Part shown: positions 6,957 through 14,506 of the stretch, piece after piece
Layout of the letters: every line of letters begins with the position of its first letter
Numbering within the stretch: the first letter of the stretch is position 1
Source: a virus
Virus record (IMG/VR): IMGVR_UViG_3300044960_000467
Span: 1-33,699 of that record
Length of the DNA stretch: 33,699 nt
Reading direction: 5' to 3' (one strand)
The notes under the pieces: model-generated
Databases searched by the model: none
What the model was told of the DNA's origin: nothing
Seen by the model: only the letters and a program-made list of their open reading frames with translations
Translations under genes and position numbers: made by a program

Positions 6957-9900
6957 CTAAGTGGTCAACCCAGCGCGGCGCATAGCGACTTCGAGCTGGC
7001 GATCGACGATCTGGCCGACCAGCCGCTCAATCGCCGTGCGGGTGGCGGGGTCAGAAAGGGCGCTGGCGATCGTGAAGTCAAACTGACTGGTCACGTTGAC
7101 GTTGAGCGTGCTGACCCCGCTGCGGCTGCTGACGCGCTCGGCGGCCCTCTCATCAGCAGGTTTGGGTCTGGAGAACAGCGCCCCCAGCCCAACGATGCCC
7201 GCCAGCAAGCCCAGCCCGATCAGGGGGTTAGCGGCCAGCAACGGGGCCATGGCGGAGGCTACTGACGCGGCAAGCTGTTGGGCAATCGGCCCCAGGATAG
7301 CGTTTAGCAGCAGGGACTCGAAGTAGCCAGCGACGTCTTCGAAAATCTTCTCAAAAGCTCCCTGAATGTTCCCTTCTTGAATGCCATCGACCAGGGTCTT
7401 TCCCGCGCTCAGCACGGCCTTCTCCAAGTTTTCCTGGATGTCTTTGGTTTTGATCTCGAGCTCTATCTCGCTTCGCACCTGCCGCAGCGCAGCAACCTGG
7501 GCTTGAATCTCAGCCAGCTTCCGGCTGACCTCATCAAGGCGCTCGGTAGAGATGTCCGGCTCCAACTTCTCCTGTTCGAGCCGGGTAATTTGGGCCTCGT
7601 ATTCGGCAATCTGGGCGTTGATCCGTTCGAGCTGCGCCTCGAGGGTTTCCCCTACCTCGAGGCTCACCCCGGCCAAAGCGTTGATCTTGATCAGCCCTTC
7701 GAGCTCTTTTCGCAGCTGAGCGATGCGGATTGCCAACCGTCGGGCTTCTTCAGCGCTGAGCCCTTCTTCAGCGGCCAGGAGCTCGAAGTAGCGAATGGTC
7801 TCCTCGAGGCCGAGAGCGTACTCCTGTTGTGAGGTCAGGCCAACCTCAAACTCCTGGCGCAGCAGGGCAAGCGCGTCGAGGGCGTCGCCTACCCGCTCGT
7901 TGAACCCTCGCAGGCCATCAGCGAATTCGCTCGAGGTCAGCGGTGTCTCGATCAGGGTTAGCTTCTGTAGCTCCTCCTCGAGGGCCGCGATCTGGTTGCG
8001 CAGGTTGAGGGCGGCGGCCGAGTTCTCCTCGAGGTTGTTTGTCTTGCTTTTCAGGAAGACAATGACCTGCTGTAACGAAGCCGCGAACGCCTCCTCGCTG
8101 ACGATCCCCCGCTCAACCCCCTCCCGCTGAGCGTTGAGGTTTTCGATCAGGGCCGCCGTCGCCGCATCGAGCTGCTGGCGGGCCGCCTCGGCCTCCTCAG
8201 GTCGGTCAAAGCCCTGGGCCAGGGCGCTTTGCAAGCGGTCGATCTCAGAGAGGATGTTGCCCAGCGAAAGGGCCCTCAGGGACTCGCGGTACTCGTCAAT
8301 ACCCCGCGCCGCGCCTCTGGCTCCTTCCTGAACCTGGTAGTAGCCCTCGGCCAAGGCGGTTTCCTCCTCGATCTTGGCCGCCAGGGCAGGGTCGCGGAAG
8401 GCCAGCTCAGCGTTGATTTGCTCAAACGCCGCGCTGCCCTCGAGGCCGATCTCCCGCAGCTGGTCACGCAGTTCGACAAGCTCCTGGTCGCTGAGGGCCT
8501 TCAGCTCGTCGAAGGAGAACACCCGATCTAGCTCGAGGCGGCGCTGGTTTTTGACGATATCCGCGAAGGAGGCGCTGAAGCCCCTTCCGGCGGCCTCGCC
8601 CAGCTTAGCTCCCATCTCAGCGAAGCCGGTGGTCTCGGGGTCCACCGTTTTGCTGAGGTTGGCAAAGGTCAGCTCCAGGAAGTTCTCGGGGAAGGCCCGC
8701 GCCGCCAGCTCGCGGGCGGTCTCCTCGTCGAAGCCCTGCGCCAGCAGGCCGTCAATGGCCGTGTTGAAGTCGGTAAAGCTCCTGCGTATGGCAGCGAGCG
8801 CGGCCTGGAAACCATCGCCGTAAACCGCCTTCAACCGCTCGGCGGCGGCCTCGTTGAGACTGATCGCCGCTTCTTCACCTAGCTGAGCGAGAGTAGTCTC
8901 GAGCTTGCGCCGCCCATCGGCGATGTCGGACAGAAGCTTGTCGATTTGTTTTCTGGCGTCGGCGTTGGTGGTCCGCTCCCTCAGGGCCTGGGCTTTTTGC
9001 TCGAGGCTCGCCAACGCCCCGGCGTACTGGTTGACGTTCTTGGTTTCCGCAAACAGCCGGTTCTGGCGCTCGAGCTCCGCGTTCAACGCCTCTAGCCGCG
9101 GCTGAACTCCGGTTTTCTCCAGCGCCTCCAACGCATCTTTGATAGTGCCCAACCCACCCAGAACTGCCTGCTTGCGCTCGGTGGTGGTGGCCTGTTTCTC
9201 CAGTGCCTGTAGCTGGCGCTGCAAGCGCTCGAGTTCGGCGCGGTACTGAGCCGCGTCCACCTGCCCCAGCTTGTAGCGCTGCTGGAGCACCCGAAGCTGC
9301 CCCTCGAGCTCCCGCGCCCGCTTGACGATGGCGTCCTCGGTTTTCCCCTCCCTGTTAATAGTGGGGATGTTCGCGGGAACAGGCTTGCTGTCGCTGACGC
9401 TGGTCGGGGCTTCCGTCGGCTTGCTCGGTGGCTTCGCCCGCAGCTTCTCGAGGTCGGCCTTCAGTCGGGTGATCTCGGCTTCGGTGGTTTTGACCGTTTC
9501 CTGTGCGGCACGCAGTTGTTCCGCTAGCAATGGGCTTACTACTCCCAGCCGCGCCGTCCTCTGTAGGTTCTCAAGTTGCTTTCGTTGCTCAGCAAGCTTC
9601 TTCTCTTCATCGCTGATGCGCGTGAGCAGGATGGAGGCGCGGGCAGGGTCGTTGAAGTCTTTCAGAGGGCCGATCAGGGCGCCGCTGCTAAAGCTCTTGG
9701 GGTCGTTGGAAAACGGGCTGGGGATTTTGCCTCCGGTGGCTCGAGCTACAGCGTCTGCAAGTCCCTGCCATGCTTTGTACAGATCAACGATCTTCTGTAG
9801 TGCGCTGACCAGTTTGGGTGCGATCTCGGTGTAGAACGTTACCAGCACCGGCTGCAAGCCCTCGCCCAGGGCCCGCTTGGCGTTTTGAATCTCGCGCTCG

Positions 9901-10997
9901 AAGTTGATCATCGGCTCGAGGCCCGCGGTGACCCCTTTGCGCAACTCCTCGGCCGCCCCGCCGGCGTTGCGCAGATCGGCGTCGAGGCCCTGGATTTCGC
10001 GCCGAGAGCTGCCTAGTTTGGATACGATCTGCAAGGCAATGGTGTCCATGCCCGAGGCCAGGAATTGCAGGCCCCGCCCTCCGGCAGCGGTGACGCGCTC
10101 GAGGTTGCCGATGACCTCCATGAAATCGCGGGTCTTCCCGTTGGAGTCCACCAGAGAAATCCCCAAGGCGTCAAACTGCTTCTTCACCGTGGCCGGTGGG
10201 TCAATCAGGGCGCTGATGGCCGAGCGCAGTCCGGTGGCGATGGTTTCAGCCTGCTCGCCCTTGTTCGATAGCTCAGCGGCGGCGGCGGTGAGCTGCTCAA
10301 GTGAAATCCCGGCGGTTTTGGCGATCCCCCCTAGCTCAGAGAGGATTTGTGTCAGTTCTGTCGTAGACAGGTTGGAAGTCTGCGCTCCTAGGGCCACCAC
10401 GTCGGTAAGTCGTCCGATTTCGGACAGAGGCAGCCCTAGCGAGCGCAGCACGTTGCCCAACGTTATGCTGGTACCGGTGAGGTCGGCGAATTTGCCGGTG
10501 GCGGTGTCGATGTCAGAAGCAGCAATGTTGACGCTGCCTCGCACCAGCTCAAGCGCTTCGCTCGCCTCAAACCCAGCCTTGATCAGCTCGGCCACGCTCG
10601 AGGCGATGTCGGTTTCGCTGAATAGCCGCGCTTCGTCGCTCACCGCCTTAATCTGCTGCTTGATGGCCTCGAGGTCTTTCACCCCTGCCACCGCGATCTG
10701 GTTGAGGCTGAGCTGATAGCTGCGGAACTCCTGGTTAGACTCCGTCACGAACTGTCGCGTAGCCGCCATCGCCTGGCTGAACGCCAGGGTCAACGCCGTG
10801 CCTAGGGCGCTACCCAGCGCGGTCCCGGCGAACGTGCTGACGAACTGCGAGCGAAAACTCTCTCCGGCCTTTCTACCTTGAGCTCCGGCCTCGTCGTCGG
10901 CTTTGTCCAGGACACGTTCGAGAGCCCGCAAGAAGTCGGCCTCAGATTCAAAGCCGAGGCGGTAAATCAGGTCTCCGAGCTCCAGCCGTTCGGCCAT
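6957..10997 (-). CDS. Tail tape measure protein
   Basis: 1346 residues. Residues ~100-330 match the TP901-type tape measure core (VSDEARLFSETDIASSVAELIKAGF ... LTDVVALGAQTSNLSTTELTQ ... ELSNKGEQAETIATGLRSAI). Residues ~440-1220 are dominated by heptad-rich coiled coil. A hydrophobic stretch near 1230-1275 may enter the host membrane during DNA ejection. The ATG directly follows the stop of the chaperone extension (TAAATG), with GGGGGAG five bases upstream. By the usual scaling of ~0.15 nm per residue the tail would be about 200 nm, far shorter than the giant-tailed Thermus phages P23-45 and P74-26. Confidence 0.93.
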   Translation of the reverse strand: MAERLELGDLIYRLGFESEADFLRALERVLDKADDEAGAQGRKAGESFRSQFVSTFAGTALGSALGTALTLAFSQAMAATRQFVTESNQEFRSYQLSLNQIAVAGVKDLEAIKQQIKAVSDEARLFSETDIASSVAELIKAGFEASEALELVRGSVNIAASDIDTATGKFADLTGTSITLGNVLRSLGLPLSEIGRLTDVVALGAQTSNLSTTELTQILSELGGIAKTAGISLEQLTAAAAELSNKGEQAETIATGLRSAISALIDPPATVKKQFDALGISLVDSNGKTRDFMEVIGNLERVTAAGGRGLQFLASGMDTIALQIVSKLGSSRREIQGLDADLRNAGGAAEELRKGVTAGLEPMINFEREIQNAKRALGEGLQPVLVTFYTEIAPKLVSALQKIVDLYKAWQGLADAVARATGGKIPSPFSNDPKSFSSGALIGPLKDFNDPARASILLTRISDEEKKLAEQRKQLENLQRTARLGVVSPLLAEQLRAAQETVKTTEAEITRLKADLEKLRAKPPSKPTEAPTSVSDSKPVPANIPTINREGKTEDAIVKRARELEGQLRVLQQRYKLGQVDAAQYRAELERLQRQLQALEKQATTTERKQAVLGGLGTIKDALEALEKTGVQPRLEALNAELERQNRLFAETKNVNQYAGALASLEQKAQALRERTTNADARKQIDKLLSDIADGRRKLETTLAQLGEEAAISLNEAAAERLKAVYGDGFQAALAAIRRSFTDFNTAIDGLLAQGFDEETARELAARAFPENFLELTFANLSKTVDPETTGFAEMGAKLGEAAGRGFSASFADIVKNQRRLELDRVFSFDELKALSDQELVELRDQLREIGLEGSAAFEQINAELAFRDPALAAKIEEETALAEGYYQVQEGARGAARGIDEYRESLRALSLGNILSEIDRLQSALAQGFDRPEEAEAARQQLDAATAALIENLNAQREGVERGIVSEEAFAASLQQVIVFLKSKTNNLEENSAAALNLRNQIAALEEELQKLTLIETPLTSSEFADGLRGFNERVGDALDALALLRQEFEVGLTSQQEYALGLEETIRYFELLAAEEGLSAEEARRLAIRIAQLRKELEGLIKINALAGVSLEVGETLEAQLERINAQIAEYEAQITRLEQEKLEPDISTERLDEVSRKLAEIQAQVAALRQVRSEIELEIKTKDIQENLEKAVLSAGKTLVDGIQEGNIQGAFEKIFEDVAGYFESLLLNAILGPIAQQLAASVASAMAPLLAANPLIGLGLLAGIVGLGALFSRPKPADERAAERVSSRSGVSTLNVNVTSQFDFTIASALSDPATRTAIERLVGQIVDRQLEVAMRRAGLTT

Positions 10998-11198
10998 TTA
11001 CTCTCCCCCGAATGCCCGCAGTACACTCAGCCACCAGTACTCGCCCAGCCCGTGCTCGAGCTCCCAGCGCAGCGAGTGATCGGCCAGGGCCAGGTCGAAC
11101 GCCAGCGCGTGGTTGAGGTCAGTTAGCCCCAACATCTGGCTGGGTCGACAGCCGTAGCGACGCGCGGCCTGGTCTAGCAGTCGGCCCGAGTCGCTGGC
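10998..11198 (-). CDS. Frameshift extension of the tail assembly chaperone (gpT-like part)
   Basis: After the chaperone frame, the frame reached by skipping one base is open from 11240 to a TAA at 10998 that abuts the tape measure ATG. It encodes SGRLLDQAARRYGCRPSQML followed by GLTDLNHALAFDLALADHSL. The words ARRYGCRPS.ML resemble the gpT-like half of tail assembly chaperones. It has no credible start of its own. The likely shift site is UUC-UUU-C at 11205-11199, giving a ~205-residue fusion of gpG and gpT parts. The product would help assemble the tail tube around the tape measure and is not part of the mature virion. Confidence 0.6.
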   Translation of the reverse strand, partial: ASDSGRLLDQAARRYGCRPSQMLGLTDLNHALAFDLALADHSLRWELEHGLGEYWWLSVLRAFGGE

Positions 11199-11616
11199 GA
11201 AAGAACTCCGCGAGGTGGGCGTCCAGCCCGTTCTGGCGGCTCACCTCCCTCACGACCTCCTGGGCCTCGGGGATGGTCATCATCGCCACGTCCACCCCCT
11301 CGAGGTCCACCGCGCACGCCACCACCCAACGGCGGGCGGTGTCAAGCAGTTGCTCGAGAAGCTTTTCCTCAGGCTCCTTCCCTCGCGCCTCCTGCACCGC
11401 GTAAGCCAGCAAGAAGGTAGGGATTTCCCGCAGCGCTAACACCCACTGAGCAGGCGAGAGGGGGCGCAGGCGCACCGTACGCCCCCCTACCCGCACCTCG
11501 CCGGGCTGACCTTGCATGGAGCCGGGCAGGGGCTCGAGCGCGGCCAACCGGGCCTTGAGCTCGGCCAGTTCGGCCTCGAGTTCCGCGATGCGCTGCGCCT
11601 GAGTGCGAGATGGCAT
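11119..11616 (-). CDS. Tail assembly chaperone (gpG-like)
   Basis: 165 residues between tail tube and tape measure genes, the invariant position of the lambda gpG-type chaperone. It begins with a short coiled coil (AELEAELAELKARLAALE), continues with a beta segment (GEVRVGGRTVRLRPLSPAQW) and an all-helical core. The start is an ATG overlapping the tail tube stop (TAATG). The zero-frame C-terminus after ~139 residues (RQRLGPTARPGRASLRLSTQ) is basic and low in conservation-like character. This agrees with the biologically relevant longer product being made by frameshifting. Confidence 0.75.
   Translation of the reverse strand: MPSRTQAQRIAELEAELAELKARLAALEPLPGSMQGQPGEVRVGGRTVRLRPLSPAQWVLALREIPTFLLAYAVQEARGKEPEEKLLEQLLDTARRWVVACAVDLEGVDVAMMTIPEAQEVVREVSRQNGLDAHLAEFFRQRLGPTARPGRASLRLSTQPDVGAN
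11196..11208 (-). other. Candidate +1 programmed frameshift site
   Basis: The minus-strand reading is GAG-UUC-UUU-CGC in the chaperone frame. A tRNA-Phe paired to UUU could slip forward one base to UUC, continuing in the extension frame as GCC-AGC. The extension frame is blocked by a stop at 11243-11241 upstream, and the chaperone frame stops at 11119, so any shift must occur between these points; this is the most slippery word there. Most tail chaperones use a -1 shift, so +1 (or -2) would be less usual. Confidence 0.45.
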
Positions 11617-12404
11617 TACTCCTCCAGGTAGATGGAGACGATCTTGTTCTGGGTGGGGTCGTACAGCCCGTCTACCGTTACCGGCACGCTCATTCCGTTC
11701 TCGCCGTCGGTGTTGACGGTGATGTTGCCGTTGATGGACAGCACCGCTCGGTAGAAGATCGCCACCAACTTGCGCCCGTCGGAGTATTCCTCCTCGAGTT
11801 TGATCTTGCGCTCAACCACGGTGTTGCGGCTACCGATGGGGAACTCCACCCGCGCGGTGCGGGTCCAAGTGTAGTCCACCTCGAGAGTAGCGTTGGCAGG
11901 AATGGCCCCACCCGAAAGCCGGTAGATCACGCTGCGGCCGAAGGAGTCGCGGGGAATGAACAGATAGTCCGTGCCCGCGACGTAGGTGGTACTGCCGCCC
12001 ACGTTGGTCACTACTGGGGTGGTGCCGGTCTTAACCGGATGGGCCAGCACCCCGTTGCCGTTCGCATCGAGCACTACTTGCTCGTTGGTCACGTTCACGT
12101 CGCCCCCGGCAAGGGCGGTGAGGTCGCTGTCCTCGAGGCCGAACGCCAGCCGCAGGTTGTCTCGGGTGATCTCGTGCAGCACAGCCTGGATTTGCGCCGA
12201 CTGCTGGTCGATGGCCTGTTTGACCACGACCTTGGGGGCGCGGTCCAACTTCTGCTTGGTGGTCTGGCCGATGTTGAGCGTGGCATCAGCCCCCAGCAGC
12301 CCCAGCGGGCGCAGCGTGGCCTCGCTGGCTCCTACCGGCCCCTCGAACATGCGGGCCCCTGCGGAAAAACCGATCTTGTTGGTGTCTACCGCCGAACGTG
12401 CCAT
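11616..12404 (-). CDS. Major tail (tube) protein
   Basis: 262 residues, starting at ATG after AGGAGGAAAC, one of the strongest ribosome sites in the window, as expected for an abundant structural protein. Order in the operon (after the terminator/completion proteins, before chaperone and tape measure) identifies it as the tail tube subunit. Visible features include an N-terminal helical-linker region (PLGLLGADATLNIGQTTKQK) and beta-rich C-terminal half (ARVEFPIGSRNTVVERKIKL ... VDGLYDPTQNKIVSIYLEE). No extra Ig-like domain is apparent. Confidence 0.75.
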   Translation of the reverse strand: MARSAVDTNKIGFSAGARMFEGPVGASEATLRPLGLLGADATLNIGQTTKQKLDRAPKVVVKQAIDQQSAQIQAVLHEITRDNLRLAFGLEDSDLTALAGGDVNVTNEQVVLDANGNGVLAHPVKTGTTPVVTNVGGSTTYVAGTDYLFIPRDSFGRSVIYRLSGGAIPANATLEVDYTWTRTARVEFPIGSRNTVVERKIKLEEEYSDGRKLVAIFYRAVLSINGNITVNTDGENGMSVPVTVDGLYDPTQNKIVSIYLEE

Positions 12405-12412
12405 GTTTCCTC

Positions 12413-12847
12413 CTATGCGATGCGCAAGCGCACCGTGATCAATACGCTGATGTACTCTTGAGCTTCTTCAAGCTGCATCTGCTGGCTCGAGACCCATTGC
12501 GCTTGGCGTACCGGCCCGGTCTCCCAGCGGGCCAGGGAGCAGAAGTTCTCGATCTCCTCGGCGATCTCGGCGGCCTGGAACACGTCCTCGGCCCAAACCA
12601 GCAAGCTGATCTCCCAGTCTCGCAGGGCCTCGTGGGTGGTCGCCTTCCCTCCCTGGTTGCGCGACCCCAGCCCCAGCACCACGCTCGGGATGGGATGGGG
12701 CCGCAATCGCGCCGCATCTCCCAGGATGGCCGCGCCGTCTTCGAGGCTTCGTGCTCCCACCACGTGGCCGGTGAGTTCCACCAGCGGAGGGTGGGCCTCG
12801 AGGGCTTCGTAGAACTGCCGCAGCGCAGCGGCCTGAACCCTAGCCAC
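12413..12847 (-). CDS. Tail terminator/minor tail protein (gpU-like position)
   Basis: 144 residues; a GTG start overlaps the stop of the preceding gene. The pattern ALRQFYEALEAHPPLVELTGHVVGARSLEDGAAI ... PSVVLGLG ... WEISLLVWAEDVFQAAEIAEEIENFC ... QLEEAQEYISVLITVRLRI is that of small alpha/beta tail terminator proteins such as lambda gpU or DUF3168-type proteins: one long helix packed against a sheet. It should cap the tail tube and join it to the head-tail connector. Assignment rests on gene order and fold-like pattern. Confidence 0.6.
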   Translation of the reverse strand: MARVQAAALRQFYEALEAHPPLVELTGHVVGARSLEDGAAILGDAARLRPHPIPSVVLGLGSRNQGGKATTHEALRDWEISLLVWAEDVFQAAEIAEEIENFCSLARWETGPVRQAQWVSSQQMQLEEAQEYISVLITVRLRIA

Positions 12848-13400
12848 GGCTGTACCCCCGCATGAACGCCACCGGAGCCACCACCCGCAGCCGGGTAGCT
12901 ACCGTGTGCCGCAGGACCGAGTGGCCGACCTTCCCCGGTGCGAGGTAGCGGCTGACCTCGCCGCGGGTACGCCAGCGGCCGAACACGTTCTTGTTACCGA
13001 TTCGGCGGGTGCCGCTGGCTCCGCCGGGCCCGGTGTCGAGCCACGACCCAGGCCCACCCACGTATAGCCCCGCCGCGCGGACGACCCTGCGGCCCAGCCG
13101 CCGCGTTCTCCGTCGCACGCCTACCCCGTGCCGGCGCATCCAAACCTCGATGTAAGCCGCCGGCACCCAGTGAGGGCGAAAGCCAAGCTCAAGCGCGACG
13201 TTCTTGACGTTGCCCGGCAGTCCCCACAGCACCGAGCCGTCGGAGAGCACGGTGTGGGTGATGGAATTGCGCCGCTCGCCGGTGTCCACGTGGCGGGTAG
13301 CCCGCACTTTGGCTTCGTTGGTCAGCGCTAGCGCCACGCCCACCAGTCCCGCCGTCAGCTTCCGGCGCAGTTGGGCGCGTAGTCTCCGATCAAGAGGCAC
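12840..13400 (-). CDS. Neck/tail completion protein, HK97 gp10-like
   Basis: 186 residues. The segment HVDTGERRNSITHTV followed by GSVLWGLPGNVKNVALELG.RPHWVP is the signature-like core of HK97 gp10 family proteins, which complete the tail-proximal side of the neck. The C-terminal half is unusually rich in arginine and glycine, including VRRRTRRLGRRVVRAAG. The start is GTG with GGGAGGT eight bases upstream, overlapping the end of the previous gene. Confidence 0.75.
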   Translation of the reverse strand: MPLDRRLRAQLRRKLTAGLVGVALALTNEAKVRATRHVDTGERRNSITHTVLSDGSVLWGLPGNVKNVALELGFRPHWVPAAYIEVWMRRHGVGVRRRTRRLGRRVVRAAGLYVGGPGSWLDTGPGGASGTRRIGNKNVFGRWRTRGEVSRYLAPGKVGHSVLRHTVATRLRVVAPVAFMRGYSRG

Positions 13401-13716
13401 GACGTACCTCCCTTCCAGCTAGCTCGAAGCGCCATTCGGTCCCGCTGTTGGCGTGACTAACCGCCCGCCACTGCCGCGTCTCACCGGTAGCGGGGTCTTC
13501 GGTGATCACCACATCAGCCTGGCCCAGCGCTGCGGCGCTGTGGACGTAGAGCGTGGCGCTGAACACGCCATCGAGAGCCGCTGCCCGCTCCCAGGGGCGG
13601 GTGGGGCTGGAGAGTTGGGCGGGCTGCTCGAGCAGTAGCGTCCCGGTTTCATCCACCGGGAACCCCGCCTTGAGGCGCTGTTTGGAGTTGTAAACCCTTG
13701 CGAGCACGTTGGTCAC
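13390..13716 (-). CDS. Head closure/stopper-type connector protein
   Basis: 108 residues with GTG start in a GTGA overlap with the adaptor gene, and GGGGAGG upstream. The N-terminal words ARVYNSKQRLKAGFPVDETG and the beta-rich centre (AALDGVFSATLYVHSAAAL...ADVVITEDPATGETRQWRAV) resemble small head-closure proteins of HK97/SPP1-like necks. It lies between the adaptor and gp10-like genes, exactly where stopper proteins are encoded. No catalytic motif is expected for this class. Confidence 0.55.
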   Translation of the reverse strand: MTNVLARVYNSKQRLKAGFPVDETGTLLLEQPAQLSSPTRPWERAAALDGVFSATLYVHSAAALGQADVVITEDPATGETRQWRAVSHANSGTEWRFELAGREVRRAS

Positions 13717-14267
13717 GCCAAACCTCCCCGGATGTGCTGAGCGTAGGGGGCCAGGTAGGTCTCGGCCTCCGGTGCCGGCAACTGGGCGTAGCGCATGGAG
13801 TAGCTGAGGTCACCCCGGCTGGCGTTGGCGAACTGGCTGCGCTGGGCGTCGGAGAGGGCCAGGTAGGCGTTGATCAGCAGGCTGGCCGCTTTGAGCACCC
13901 CTTGGGGGATGGTGATGCTGCCGCGCTGCCCGGCGATGACCCAGACGCCGGGTCCCCAGGCTACCGGCTTGCCTTCCGCGTCGGTGGCTTCGAGCCCTAG
14001 CGGGGTGATTGTCCAGACGATGCCGGTGGCGGGAGGCAAGTCGTTGACGGTGGCCACGCTGGTAGCGTCGGGGGGCAGCGGCAGGGCGTAGGCCCGGCCC
14101 GCCAGGTGAACGCGGTGGGTGAAAGGCTGGCTCGAGCCCCAAATCCGCCCGGTGTGACCATCGATGGCCTGTTCGGCGTATTCGAGAGCCGCAGCGGCCA
14201 GCGGGTGGGTGGCAGGGTAGCCCGCCATGCGCAGCAGAGCGTCGCGGTGGGGATCGAGCCAACCCAC
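13713..14267 (-). CDS. Head-tail adaptor (connector) protein
   Basis: About 184 residues. GTG at 14267 is preferred because GAGGAG lies seven bases upstream; a TTG at 14282 is the alternative. The pattern GWLDPHRDALLRMAGYPATHPLAAAALEYAEQAIDGHTGR...and a late helix LKAASLLINAYLALSDAQRS match helical adaptor proteins (HK97 gp6/SPP1 gp15 class) that bind under the portal ring. It opens the connector gene block that follows the capsid gene. Confidence 0.65.
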   Translation of the reverse strand: MGWLDPHRDALLRMAGYPATHPLAAAALEYAEQAIDGHTGRIWGSSQPFTHRVHLAGRAYALPLPPDATSVATVNDLPPATGIVWTITPLGLEATDAEGKPVAWGPGVWVIAGQRGSITIPQGVLKAASLLINAYLALSDAQRSQFANASRGDLSYSMRYAQLPAPEAETYLAPYAQHIRGGLA

Positions 14268-14271
14268 GGGT

Positions 14272-14496
14272 CTACTCCTCAACGGCCTCGAGGCCGTACT
14301 CCTCCGCCAGGCGCTCGAACTCCTTTGCCGGGATCATGGGCCAACCATGCGGCGGCTTGACCCGCTCGATGACCACCAACCCCACCATTACGCGGCCATA
14401 GGGCGAGTTGGGTTTGAGCCGCACCCGCACCAGCCCGGCGGTAGGGGCCTGGGTCTGGGCCGGCTCGGGGTTCTGGGGTTTGGCAGCTTTAGGCAT
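14272..14496 (-). CDS. Small protein after the capsid gene, unknown function
   Basis: 74 residues, ATG with AAGGAGGG upstream. The N-terminus is Pro/Gln/Ala-rich (PKAAKPQNPEPAQTQAPTAG), followed by a compact beta segment (LVRVRLKPNSPYGRVMVGLVVIE) and a short C-terminal helix (AKEFERLAEEYGLEAVEE). Small proteins in this slot can be packaging accessory (lambda gpFI-like) or head decoration proteins, but no specific family is recognised. Confidence 0.5.
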   Translation of the reverse strand: MPKAAKPQNPEPAQTQAPTAGLVRVRLKPNSPYGRVMVGLVVIERVKPPHGWPMIPAKEFERLAEEYGLEAVEE

Positions 14497-14506
14497 CTAT
14501 CCCTCC

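Noticed and set aside
11610-12461. Long plus-strand open frame (283 codons) opposite the tail tube gene
   Set aside because: It is antisense to a well-supported structural gene, has no ribosome site, and its composition is the mirror of a GC-rich coding strand.
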